Assembly (NCBI GenBank): GCA_963772805.1
Contig: CAVYYU010000008.1
Span: 806,001 to 870,000 of the forward strand
Direction: 5' to 3'
DNA length: 64,000 nucleotides
DNA from: Legionella_A sp963772805
GTDB taxonomy: Bacteria; Pseudomonadota; Gammaproteobacteria; Legionellales; Legionellaceae
The translations under genes were made by a program, and so were the position numbers. Below are positions 46,101 to 54,500 of the stretch, piece after piece. Every line of letters starts with the position of its first letter. Position 1 is the first letter of the stretch. Below the pieces are notes generated by a model. That model was given only the letters and a program-made list of their open reading frames with translations, made no database searches and was not told the origin of the DNA.

Positions 46101-49100
46101 AGTTAACCGTATTTCTTATTTTTTCAATTTCCATGGCCCAAGCGAAGCCGTTGATACGGCCTGCTCCAGCTCATTAGTGGCGATTCATCGTGCCGTACAA
46201 GCTTTGCGGCAACAAGAATGCAAGATCGCCGTTGCCGGTGGCGTGAGTATCATTTTGAACCCGGATACCTATGTGATTACCAGCCAACTCGGCGCATTAT
46301 CCCCTGATGGACGATGTAAAACGTTTGATCAATCTGCAAATGGCTATGTAAAGGGCGAGGGTATTGCAGCGTTATTACTCAAGCCACTTCATCAAGCACA
46401 ATTGGATGGTGATTCTATCTATGGCGTCATCAAGGCATCCGCGGTTAACCATGGTGGTAGAGCACAATCGTTGACTGCTCCCAATGCATCAGCCCAAAGT
46501 GACCTGTTAATCAAGGCTTATACACAAGCAGGAATTGATCCAAAGACACTCACGCTAATTGAAACGCACGGTACGGGAACAATGTTGGGCGATCCAGTTG
46601 AAATTGAAGGCTTAAAACTCGCCTTTAAGACACTGCTTGGCTCATCCTACTCGACTACGCGCATTGCGCTCAGTTCAGTGAAATCCAATATTGGTCATTT
46701 GGAGGCTGCCTCAGGTATTGCCGGGGTAATAAAAGTACTGCTATCGATGGCTCATGAAACCATACCTTCGATACTCCATTTCCAGCAATTAAACCCCTAT
46801 ATCCACCTCGCTAACACACCATTTTATATTGCAAACCTAAAGCAACCGTGGCAACGACTGAAGACGGAACAGGGACATGACATCCCGCTCCGCGCGGGAG
46901 TCAGCTCTTTTGGATTTGGTGGAACCAATGCGCACATCGTGCTTGAAGAAGGTCGAGCTCACCAATCTGCAAAACCGCTTCTCTCAACAAAGCCCTATTA
47001 TTTATTCACCTTCTCAGCGAAACAAAAATCCAGCTTGCAACAAAAAATATTAGACCTACAACAATGGCTATCAACCCACCAAAATAGTGTCTCCCTACCC
47101 TCTTTGAGTTTTACCCTCAATGTCGGTCGCGCCCATTTTGAATACCGATGTGCATTAGTCGCCAACTCCACAACTGAGTTACTACGCGCCTTAACGATGT
47201 TAGCCGCACAAACGACCCCTGAATATTGCATCATGAATGATGGACAAGCCTGCCACATGCACGGCCCCGTATTCGATAGCGTCTACCAACAAGCATTACG
47301 CGCGCTTCAACAGCCAGATAATCATGAACAATATCGTTACCAATTATTTATTCTTGCAGATTTATATACAAAACATTATCAAATTAATTGGGATGATTTA
47401 TTTACAGGCGAAAAATACCAACGAATAGGATCATTACCCTCTTATCCTTTTATAAAACAACGCTACTGGTTTGATGTTGAATTTAACTCGGTCGTACCTG
47501 CTCAAGTCACCGATATCACCGATCAGAAAATTAACGCCCACAATCCAACATCGGTCATCTCCTATTTACAAACGATATTTGCAAAAGCATTACACATACC
47601 TGCTGAAAGTATTCAACCTGATAAAACATATGAGATATATGGTGTAGATTCCGTGATGGGTTTAGAAATCACCAACCGCTTAGCAAACGTATTTGGGAAA
47701 ATTCCCAAAACACTACTTTATGAACGTCGTTGCTTAACCGATTTAGCCAATTATTTTATCAAACATCATCAAAATACTGTCAACATGCTTGTCTCAAATG
47801 TTCAAGACACGTCTTACGAAAGTGCAGTAACAGAAGTTTGTCCTGCAAATCCACCACCCTTTGACGGCACGGCATCAAACGACATTGCCATTATCGGATT
47901 AAGTGGCACCTTTCCCATGGCCAATACCATGGATGAATTTTGGAAAAATTTAACCTCGGGACGCAATTGCATCAGTAAAGTACCTAAAGACCGATGGAAT
48001 TACAAAGATTACCCTGTAGATAATGGCGATAAAATAAATGACTACCCTTATGGTGGATTTATCCCCGATGTAGATAAATTTGACCCCCTGTTTTTTAATA
48101 TTTCGGCCCGTGATGCAGCCTTAATGGATCCGCAAGAACGGTTGTTTATGCAGTCTGCGTGGTCAACATTGGAAGACGGCGGCTATAACCGTGAAAAATT
48201 AAAAAGTCTTACCAACAATTCTGTCGGTGTCTTCGTTGGAGCCTCGTTTAATTATTATCCATTGTTCATTGCAGAAGAATGGCAAAAGGACAACCTTATT
48301 CCGCTAGATATTCAATCGTTTTCTATTGCGAATCGTATATCATATTTTTTGAATCTCAATGGCCCCAGTTTTGTCATTGATACTGCCTGCTCATCTTCAT
48401 TAGCAGCAATCCATTTAGCCTGCGAGAGTTTATTAAACGGCGGATGCGCCATGGCGATTGCTGGTGGTGTTAATTTATCATTGCATCCCAGTAAATATCA
48501 TTTTCTCGGCAGCTTTGGATTCATGTCATCACAAGGTCGTTGTGCCAGTTTCTCTGAAGGGGGAGATGGTTATGTCCCTGCTGAAGGCGTTGGAGCCGTG
48601 TTATTAAAACCACTTGCAAATGCCATTCATGATAAAGATACAATATATGGCGTAATTAAAGGCAGCAGCATGAATCATGGCGGGAAGACGAGTGGCTATA
48701 CAGTCCCCAACCCTGATGCGCAATCAGCTGTTATATTAAAAGCACTGCAACAAGCTCATATTGATCCGCGTACAATATCTTATGTTGAAGCCCACGGAAC
48801 GGGAACCAGCTTGGGCGATCCGATTGAAATTCGTGGTTTGCAAGAGGCCTATGCAACCTATACCGAAGATAAACAATATTGTGCTATCGGCTCGGTTAAA
48901 TCAAACATCGGACATCTGGAAGCCGCCGCCGGAATCTCACAAATAGCAAAAGTACTCCTACAACTACGTCATCGGCAATTAGTTCCGACATTACATACTG
49001 AAAACTTGAACTCGTTCATTGATTTTGAACAATCCCCCTTTTACGTACAACGTGAGCTCCAAGCCTGGAAAACTGAAAATAACGCACCACGTCGAGCCGG

Positions 49101-51576
49101 CATCAGTTCATTTGGCGCAGGGGGCACAAATGTTCATATGATTATTGAAGAATATATTGCAGAAACAACTCAAAAAACCTACCCCGATGACGAGCCTTTA
49201 CTTTGGGTGTTATCTGCTTTCAATGAAGAGCGATTGACTGAATACGTTGCGAAAATGACTGCGTATTTACAGGAAAATCAGCACATAAATGATCCGGCGT
49301 GGCTAAGGGATGCTTGTTACACCTTGCAAGTCGGACGAGAAAGCATGACGGCAAGACTAGCCGTGCTTGCCTCAAACAAAGAATCGTTGCTCGCCGCATT
49401 GTTGAGCTATCCCCAGGCGCTTACACAACACAGTTGGATTAATCCTCATTGCCCTAACGCACGTGATACCTCACTGGAGGAATCAGCCTATCTTGAACCG
49501 AGACGATATGAAGATGTGATTCATCATTGGATCAATGGCGGATTGGTTAGTTGGGAAAAATTATATCGCAGGCCAATGCCCCGCATTGTCAGTTTGCCAA
49601 CCTACCCATTTGCTAAACGACGCTGCTGGATCACCGAAAAAGCGGTTGAACACACTACTCAGCCAATACTACTGCCAACACAAGCACACCGGGAAACCCT
49701 TGCAGCTAAAGATTGGTTATATTCTATTGAGTGGGTAAAAAATCAGGGCGCGGCGCACGTAAACACAAAAGAGCATTATGGCTCCGGTCAATGGCTGATT
49801 ATTAGTGATCTTGAGCTGGGGTTTGTTTTACAAGATGAGCTAGGGACTAACGCGTGCATCTATTGTTTTGCAGGAGAGTCTTTTTCAAAACACAATGAAC
49901 AGGTCTATTATATAAATCCATTACAATCAGCTGATTACATCGAATTGTTTGGTGAAATTCATGCCCAACATCGCGAACAGTTAAAAGGAATTATTTATTT
50001 ATGTTCACAGAATCGTGCCAACGAAAAAGAACCCGATCCAAGTATTGCCTTATTTCATTGCTTTAAAGGCATGTTAAATGATGTTTGGCCGCATCCGCTC
50101 ACCTTTTGCTTAGTATCACATGCAGCCCATCACGTTAATGCACAAGACCAAATCGATATTTGGCAGCATCACCTATGGTCGATGACACGTATATTCTCAA
50201 CCGAGCAAACCAATGTGCATGCGTTATTGCTAGACTTGGATCCTCAAGACAGTTTGCGACAAAACGCTCAGATCATTGCTCACGAATTAGCAACGTATCA
50301 AACAACACAAAATCATATTGCCTATCGAGCGAATGAGCGATACACCTTACGATTTCTTCCTGAGATTCCCTCTCAACACACAATAGATGCGACCACCTGG
50401 CGCACCCCGAGTGCCGTTTTAATTACAGGAGGCCTCGGTTCTTTAGGTTATGAAGTGGCAAAATTTATTATCGCCGAAGGCTGTCGTTTTGTTCTTTTAA
50501 CTGGAGCCACGCCACTATCTAGTCAAACACATGAAAAAAACAGCTGGCTACAACAATTAAAATCCAAAGGGGTTGAGGTTAAATACGCCGCTATTGATGT
50601 TGTGAATGCAGAGGCGATGCAGAACCTCATTCAAGAAACGGAAACGGCTTGGCAACAACCCATTGATGGTGTGTTTCATTTGGCCGGGATCACGACCGAT
50701 AATATTCCGATTGCAAACTTGGACGAGGCGTTGTGGCGTAAAGTCTTAGACGTTAAAATAAAGGGCGCACTGGTCTTACATGAGCTATTTAAACAATCGC
50801 GCCTATCCTGTTTCGTTTTATTTTCATCGATTGCAGCTGTTCCGCATTTTGGTATAGCAGGTTTAAGTGCTTATGCAGTTGCCAATGAATTCCTTAATGG
50901 ATTGGCTTGGTATCGCCGCAATTTACAACTACCTGCAATCAGTATCAATTGGGTAGCATGGTCTGAAAAAGGCATGAGCCATCAACATCAACATGATGCA
51001 TTCTTGCATGCCGTCGGCATGGCATCACTGAAAGTTCAACAAGGAATATCCATTTTAAAATATTTGCTGCAATCGAACCCAACAGAAATTACCGTTTGCA
51101 ACATTGATTGGAATAAATTTTTACGCATTAATCCAACCGCCAGGCAACATGATTTTTTTACTTATCTTATCGATGAAAATACGGTCGATGCAGTCCCAAC
51201 ACCCGCAATAGTCCACACCGAAGACTATATCCAAGATATTGTGCAGACCACATTTGCTAACGTTTTAGCATTTGATCTCAATGAAATTGACGGCAATACA
51301 CCAATGACACAATATGGGATGGACTCCGTGGCAGGCATCACTTTTGTCTCCGAACTCGGTAAATATTTTCCGGATGGCATATCGCCAATGGATTTATATC
51401 GCTATCCAACGCTTAAACAATTGACAGATTATCTGAAGCAACCAAGCCCCCTTGTGCGCTCACCAGAACCCGCTACATCAAACGATAATGAGCTGAATCT
51501 TGATGCATTGAATCTAGACCAACTGCAAGCAATGATGGATGCAGAACTAAACGAACTCGAGCTGACTTATGACTGA
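37171..51576 (+). CDS. Trans-AT polyketide synthase, loading plus modules 1-4
   Basis: 4801 residues, 14.4 kb. Domains in order: FAAL-type acyl-AMP ligase (1-560; Y-T-S-G-S-T-S at ~163); ACP (Ser595); KS1 (652-1073, Cys810); DH (1240-1495, His1254, Asp1419); KR (1510-1910, GGLGGLG ~1710, Tyr1850); ACP (Ser2000); KS2 (2080-2507, Cys2248); ACP (Ser2718); KS3 (2828-3260, Cys2998); ACP (Ser3494); KS4 (3570-3994, Cys3740); KR (4165-4620, Tyr4568); ACP (Ser4719); C-terminal docking helix. No AT, methyltransferase or enoylreductase is present. All KS keep HGTGT and N-I-G-H; KS2 has D-T-M-C. The FAAL would activate an aryl acid, then modules make one alkene, two ketones and one alcohol. The DH motif H-Q-I-N-D-E-S-V-L-P has Asp for the usual Gly but keeps His. 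Product most likely legioliulin. Confidence 0.93.
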   Translation: MDMITTVLQQRAQKNPQQKAALYLHDGEQETACLTYSELDEKANNIATWLQDNEMAGCRILLLYPAGLDFMSSLLGCWYAGAIAVPVSCPKKDEFAAHQALLNSIAEDADISAIFTLDTLRLTVKSHLTKSVQVLATDKLKKNKTRHYRPTSIDEDTIAYLQYTSGSTSTPKAAVITHGNLRHSLKETLKIWHYTKNSITLNWAPHTHVYGLVCGILMPLYHGTLTIIIPAAAVIKKPLVWLSAISKYRVTHSGCPNFGYDLCLRNIEEESLASLQLQHWKVAVNGGDIVQPQTLMAFSKKFRVCGFKLRQFCAAYGMSELSGAIATTPLKHEPVIYTLHTENQQRVSSGHLLPGLHAITVDPETGIPVAIGEIGEIYLSGKSLVSGYWRRPTETNEVFNIAVPGHSLTYFRTGDLGCIHNDEIYLTGRLKEVMVIYGKKYYPLDLEITVAQSLKVMGIKLPQVVFSSEMANREVVTVIQELTENPDQTQYDLITDTIRHAITKVHGVNIYQVVFIPAGTLPKTTSGKLQRKKCQLSFEQHQLTCFNRDNKINAVQSHLHEGEMNQFIDLVANVLKLDKNKIDIQAPLSRYAFDSINIIHLTTLLNETYQLSISPTALYEYATLSEFYSHRLGKNTSPTAIEKTEQPLNQTNDIAIIGISGLFPEAPDLDTFWDNLVEGKNCITEVPSSRWNWHDLTIQWGGFIDGLDKFDADFFNISPREAALIDPQQRLFLQTVWKSIEDAGYTKSTLAQLKTGLFVGVFNHDYAELLQRNEVMDAYLTTSTLHSMIANRISYFFDFNGPSEAIDTACSSSLVAIHHAVRAIQQGDCELAIAGGVNALITPTAFISARKAGMLSEDGLCKTFDEQANGYVRSEGVGALLLKKLSRALADDDSIYGVIKGTAINHGGHVSSLTAPNPNAQADVIMSACRRAHVPINTIQFIETHGTGTPLGDPIEINGLKKAFQQLALEQDLPSMPKQYCGLGAVKTNIGHLESAAGIAGVIKLLLALKHESMPANIHLNQLNPYIQLEDSPFYVVNQSTSWPKIAGGTPRRAGISSFGFGGANAHVILEESPKSNPPDCQENVATHPHHQSYIIPISAMTASALQQRMADLLTWLKRQNKAPCLAAISYTLAVGREHFSHRFAMIAKTVSELEQQLSNVLSQNPSVLDTSTENPLYDSYLLGNTIDWQQYYGEFQEKIALPSYPFAQASHWIEINQKSKSNLHTLIDDNISTQNTIRFRKQFSGYEFYLDEHQINDESVLPGVVCIEMARAAMELSSIARPVAAIDNIMWQKTMKKIDLINPVHVILIPGDHSVVFLITDHTESTEFVKGEFQYSKDIISPDGTMLDIQTLKSSLLHRQTTEEIYNYFKQAGIVYGPHFQVIQDLQFNDTQVLAELALAASLLTDSNEFILHPCLFDGILQTTQALLKQRETLYIPLSIQHMKQYAALPRTCFVYVHEVSQGNQQNLVNCNIQVLDHAGALVLNIDGFTLRAIAKKPNNSQTTLQYYQPVWIEKAPNHHPLDTHASVLILGHCEKTIHAMQTQFARNNVTCQLIHNLEDEASIIASLADYIIVVLDPLTANDIADPILQRSLEKTYYLAYAIARNVIALKPQHRTQIIFVSQTPSIFSRALVGLCKTLPLEQLNIICRYLELPNLSVLQHEITQSEIDVRYDVQNRRFVPRYQVITDAPASSLPPILKKNGIYLITGGLGGLGYLFAKYLAEDYQAKLVLVGRSPLSEQHQQLLNSLKKNKAAAVYIQADVSSFEGVQELIHQTKKKFGKINGIIHAAGVTQDGLIINKTIDHMKTVAAPKINGTCYLHLATSNEPLDFFVLFSSIAATFGNAGQSDYAYANCFLDEFASMREQQQLQGHCSGRTLSINWPLWQEGGLTIAPEYQQWLEQTMGIVSLTTQQGLQAFSQLLQHNGSNGVVLPGNQSLLVKTLNNRLSINQPTNEKSSADNQSLHEHTNHFLKQLLADTTQRAADSIDEHIALEQYGIDSLMIIDLNQRLSKIVKGLPQTLFFEYQTLSALTHYFVENWANELGQYFSGAIVTQTAVNDFTLTSTPSQVVNIKTECMGAVDIAIIGIDGRYPQSTDLTEFWNNLVSGKDCITEIPNNRWNWKDLFDANKDTTNKIYSKWGGFLADHDQFDPLFFNISPREASLMDPQERLFLETAWKTIENAGYPREQLAGKNIGVYVGVMYSEYQLFGNEGSDSSFVPTHSMFSSIANRVSYWFDFHGPSMALDTMCSSSLTAIHLACQSIRDGECSLALAGGVNLSLHQNKYLLLSHGKFLSSDGHCRSFGEGGDGYVPGEGVGAVLLKPLSQAIKDNDYIYAVIKGSQINHGGKTNGYTVPNPNAQAQLIADTYQKANISPSMVSYIEAHGTGTSLGDPIEIAGLNKIFMQAGRKDNCALGSIKSNIGHCESAAGIAAVSKVVLQLQHRMLVPSLMSESLNPNINWESTPFTLQQTASEWKTPDILIDGQLQSGSRIAGISSFGAGGSNAHLILSEAPNRVLSPITNKSSYLLTLSAKTEIALQQRLHDLLNWITQNPSANIEQVSYTLNCGRSHFDHRCAMVVDSIEETARLLQQLDAPSRVDNIFFQGELNKESSLPPNDPRTRLYEEARAYIAGKAIDWDRLHANESKQKIPLPTYPFAKEQYWYTSVDDTNHDQAIELPRQKITLLDQVCSFLMQQVIQILKLTNHTVSAEKSLGEYGMDSVHFIELSKSIAAHYNIEFTPAVWNTYNDLTAISQYLVNQYPREIGRVHDLANQNQSIQTPQISMRSEPVAWDIADRASSIRIHHSDQIDAPTQIAENSKVRDQHPIDTIDDIAIIGMHGLFPQSDDLATFWQQMIDGKDFVTEIPSARWDWRDNFGDSTQQTDKTNSKWGSFINQIDHFDAGFFNLSAREANLMDPQHRLFLETVWKTIEDAGYNPFELSSQNVGVFAGIEFNEYQSLIAKQQKDFHGFIASGNAPSMLVNRISYFFNFHGPSEAVDTACSSSLVAIHRAVQALRQQECKIAVAGGVSIILNPDTYVITSQLGALSPDGRCKTFDQSANGYVKGEGIAALLLKPLHQAQLDGDSIYGVIKASAVNHGGRAQSLTAPNASAQSDLLIKAYTQAGIDPKTLTLIETHGTGTMLGDPVEIEGLKLAFKTLLGSSYSTTRIALSSVKSNIGHLEAASGIAGVIKVLLSMAHETIPSILHFQQLNPYIHLANTPFYIANLKQPWQRLKTEQGHDIPLRAGVSSFGFGGTNAHIVLEEGRAHQSAKPLLSTKPYYLFTFSAKQKSSLQQKILDLQQWLSTHQNSVSLPSLSFTLNVGRAHFEYRCALVANSTTELLRALTMLAAQTTPEYCIMNDGQACHMHGPVFDSVYQQALRALQQPDNHEQYRYQLFILADLYTKHYQINWDDLFTGEKYQRIGSLPSYPFIKQRYWFDVEFNSVVPAQVTDITDQKINAHNPTSVISYLQTIFAKALHIPAESIQPDKTYEIYGVDSVMGLEITNRLANVFGKIPKTLLYERRCLTDLANYFIKHHQNTVNMLVSNVQDTSYESAVTEVCPANPPPFDGTASNDIAIIGLSGTFPMANTMDEFWKNLTSGRNCISKVPKDRWNYKDYPVDNGDKINDYPYGGFIPDVDKFDPLFFNISARDAALMDPQERLFMQSAWSTLEDGGYNREKLKSLTNNSVGVFVGASFNYYPLFIAEEWQKDNLIPLDIQSFSIANRISYFLNLNGPSFVIDTACSSSLAAIHLACESLLNGGCAMAIAGGVNLSLHPSKYHFLGSFGFMSSQGRCASFSEGGDGYVPAEGVGAVLLKPLANAIHDKDTIYGVIKGSSMNHGGKTSGYTVPNPDAQSAVILKALQQAHIDPRTISYVEAHGTGTSLGDPIEIRGLQEAYATYTEDKQYCAIGSVKSNIGHLEAAAGISQIAKVLLQLRHRQLVPTLHTENLNSFIDFEQSPFYVQRELQAWKTENNAPRRAGISSFGAGGTNVHMIIEEYIAETTQKTYPDDEPLLWVLSAFNEERLTEYVAKMTAYLQENQHINDPAWLRDACYTLQVGRESMTARLAVLASNKESLLAALLSYPQALTQHSWINPHCPNARDTSLEESAYLEPRRYEDVIHHWINGGLVSWEKLYRRPMPRIVSLPTYPFAKRRCWITEKAVEHTTQPILLPTQAHRETLAAKDWLYSIEWVKNQGAAHVNTKEHYGSGQWLIISDLELGFVLQDELGTNACIYCFAGESFSKHNEQVYYINPLQSADYIELFGEIHAQHREQLKGIIYLCSQNRANEKEPDPSIALFHCFKGMLNDVWPHPLTFCLVSHAAHHVNAQDQIDIWQHHLWSMTRIFSTEQTNVHALLLDLDPQDSLRQNAQIIAHELATYQTTQNHIAYRANERYTLRFLPEIPSQHTIDATTWRTPSAVLITGGLGSLGYEVAKFIIAEGCRFVLLTGATPLSSQTHEKNSWLQQLKSKGVEVKYAAIDVVNAEAMQNLIQETETAWQQPIDGVFHLAGITTDNIPIANLDEALWRKVLDVKIKGALVLHELFKQSRLSCFVLFSSIAAVPHFGIAGLSAYAVANEFLNGLAWYRRNLQLPAISINWVAWSEKGMSHQHQHDAFLHAVGMASLKVQQGISILKYLLQSNPTEITVCNIDWNKFLRINPTARQHDFFTYLIDENTVDAVPTPAIVHTEDYIQDIVQTTFANVLAFDLNEIDGNTPMTQYGMDSVAGITFVSELGKYFPDGISPMDLYRYPTLKQLTDYLKQPSPLVRSPEPATSNDNELNLDALNLDQLQAMMDAELNELELTYD

Positions 51577-54500
51577 AAGAGCATCATTACAAAAAGCATT
51601 ACTCATGATCCAAAAGTTGAAAAAATTACTTCAAGAGCAACAACATCAGTTGTTTGAGCCCGTCGCTATCATTGGCATGGGCTGTCGTTTACCTCAAGCA
51701 AAGAATTTGCATGAATTTTGGGAGTTACTTTATCAAGGCAAACAAGTGATTACTCGTATGCCCGAGGAGCGTTGGGAGCTGCTCAAAGGCACCAGTGAAG
51801 AGGCACAACGAGATATCAACCATGCCTATTGGGGTGGATATTTAACTGATTTAGCCGCTTTTGATGCTTATTTTTTTGGCATTAGTCCGCGAGAAGCCGT
51901 CCGTATGGATCCCCAGCAACGGATGCTACTAGAAGTCACGTATGCCTCATTTGAAGACGCTGGATTAACCCCTGAAGCAATAGCCGGCTCAAATACAGGC
52001 GTATTCTCAAGCTTATATGCAAGCCAGTATGGCCACTTACAATCGCTTGATACCGACGAAGATGCGCTCTTCATTCCCACAGGAAGTGCCGTCAGTATTG
52101 CCGCCAATAGATTATCGTATTTGTTCGATCTGCACGGCCCAAGTATATCTATTGATACAGCATGTTCGTCATCGTTAATCGCTATACAGATTGCCTGTCT
52201 AAATTTACAAGCCAAATTATGCGACCAGGCGATTGTGAATGCTGTGAATATTAATTTATTACCCTCAGTCCATACGCTTTTATCAAAAGCCACCATGCTG
52301 TCCCCAACTGGGCAATGTCAAACATTCGATGCAAATGCCAATGGTTATGTCCAAGGAGAAGGTGCTTGCTCCATCATATTAAAACCGCTGTCGAAAGCAC
52401 TCAAAGATAACGACAGAATACACGCCGTGATTGCTGGCGGTGCAATAAATCAAGATGGCAGAACCAATGGTTTGACAGCACCCAATGGTAGGCAGCAGGA
52501 ACAATTATTACACTCAGCGTATCGCGCTGCCAAAATAGACCCAAACCTGGTGCCTTATATAGAATGTCATGGAACAGGAACATTCTTAGGCGACCCAATA
52601 GAAGTTCAAGCGTTAGGGGAAGTAATTGGAAAACAGCGTAATCATACGCAACCTTGTTGGATTGGTTCTGTTAAAACGAATATTGGTCATTTAGAACCCG
52701 CGGCAGGACTGGTGAGTCTAATTAAAGTCGCATTGGCGTTAAAGCACGGCATTATCCCACCACACCTTCATTTCAGCACACCCAATCCACACATTGCCTT
52801 TGATAAGTATGGTTTCAAAATTCCACAACAAATCGAACAATTCCCCAAATATGGCAATGTCCGGGTTGCTGGCATCAGTGGTTTTGGATTCGGAGGGGCA
52901 AATGCCCATCTGGTAGTACGAGAGCTGACACACGAAGAACAGCACGCTATATTGAAACCAACGTCTTCAATTGGAAACGAACTATTTACATTATCGGCAA
53001 AAGATTCTTCAGCATTACAGGATTTAGTGATTCTTTGGTGTGATTATTTAAACCAACATCGTGATATCAATATAGCTCAGTTATGCTACAACACGCATCT
53101 CAAGCGCCCGCATTATTCACATCGTATTGGAATTATTACAGACTCAGTCGATGATCTTTATCAAAAATTAATAACGTTACACACCACGCTTCAAACAACA
53201 CATGAGTCGATTTATGTGAATCAAGATGTCATAAACGTGAAGACACCGTTAACTATCAGCACATTTGAAGCTGTAGATTTGTCTGCCTTGGCCAAACATT
53301 ATATCAATCAAGCAACGATAAACTGGCAAATCTATGAAGAACACCGTAACTACGCTCTGATAGATATGCCACTATATCCGTGGCAACATAAACACTACTG
53401 GCCTGCATTTAAGAGTAAAGAAGTTATCCCAGCGGCCTTCACCTATCCTTTACGCGCCAGCCAAGTGTCTTCACCTTTGCCTGTCCGTCAATTTGAATTT
53501 ATCATTGATACCATCAGCATGCCTGAGATGATAGATACTTTTTATGTCCTACATGCTGGGTATTACTTGGAGATCGTACTCTATGCAATGCGACAATTAG
53601 ATGAAACCACCCGTTTTAGCATACACGACTTAACGTACCACTCGCCATTGGTCGTCCCCCCCAATAAGACAGCATTGATACAGTTAATTCTTAACACTAT
53701 AGACAAGCAATCGATATCATTTACCGTTTATAGTCATGATAACAACAACCGTTGGATAGAACACGCAACGGGAAACATAGTATTCGATTTATCATCCGCG
53801 CCATCTTTTGATGCGCCTGCGTACTTGCGTCATCAAAATTCTAGCAGTGGAACCAGTGACACTTTTTACAATCGCATATTAAACATGGGGATGCCTGCGG
53901 GTAACACAGTACGGTGGATTAATCAGTATTGGTTAAATAGCAATGAAATATTTTGTGAACTTCGAGAAGCGAAACCCGCTGATCGCTGTGATTTATTTGC
54001 AATGAACATGCATCCTGGAGTCATTGATTCATGTATTCAGACACTATTTTTACTATTACCTATCGAGCTGACCAAACCCTATGTAGCCTCACATATGGCT
54101 AAAATAGCATTTTATGGGAAGTCATGTGATGAAAAATATATTTATGCGAAAGTGAATGACGTGTGTCCTCAAGGAAAAACCATTCGAGGTGACTGGTATT
54201 TATTAGATAAAAATTTTCAGGTTATTGCGCAATGCGAAGATGTTGTCATGTCACAACTAAACAACAGAATGTCTATCGATAAAATCATGGAGATACAATC
54301 TCAGTTTCATCTTGATGTAACCTTGCCCTACGATATCTGCAAACATCAGGTTCAAGAGCACTTAATCCAACAATTTGCACTAATTTTTTCAATGCCCCTT
54401 CAAGATGTCCCCATGAATCAGTCCTTGCTGGCATTAGGCATGGACTCCCTCATGGCTTTAGCCGTTATCCGAATGGTTGAAACCAGTTTTTGCGTCGCCC

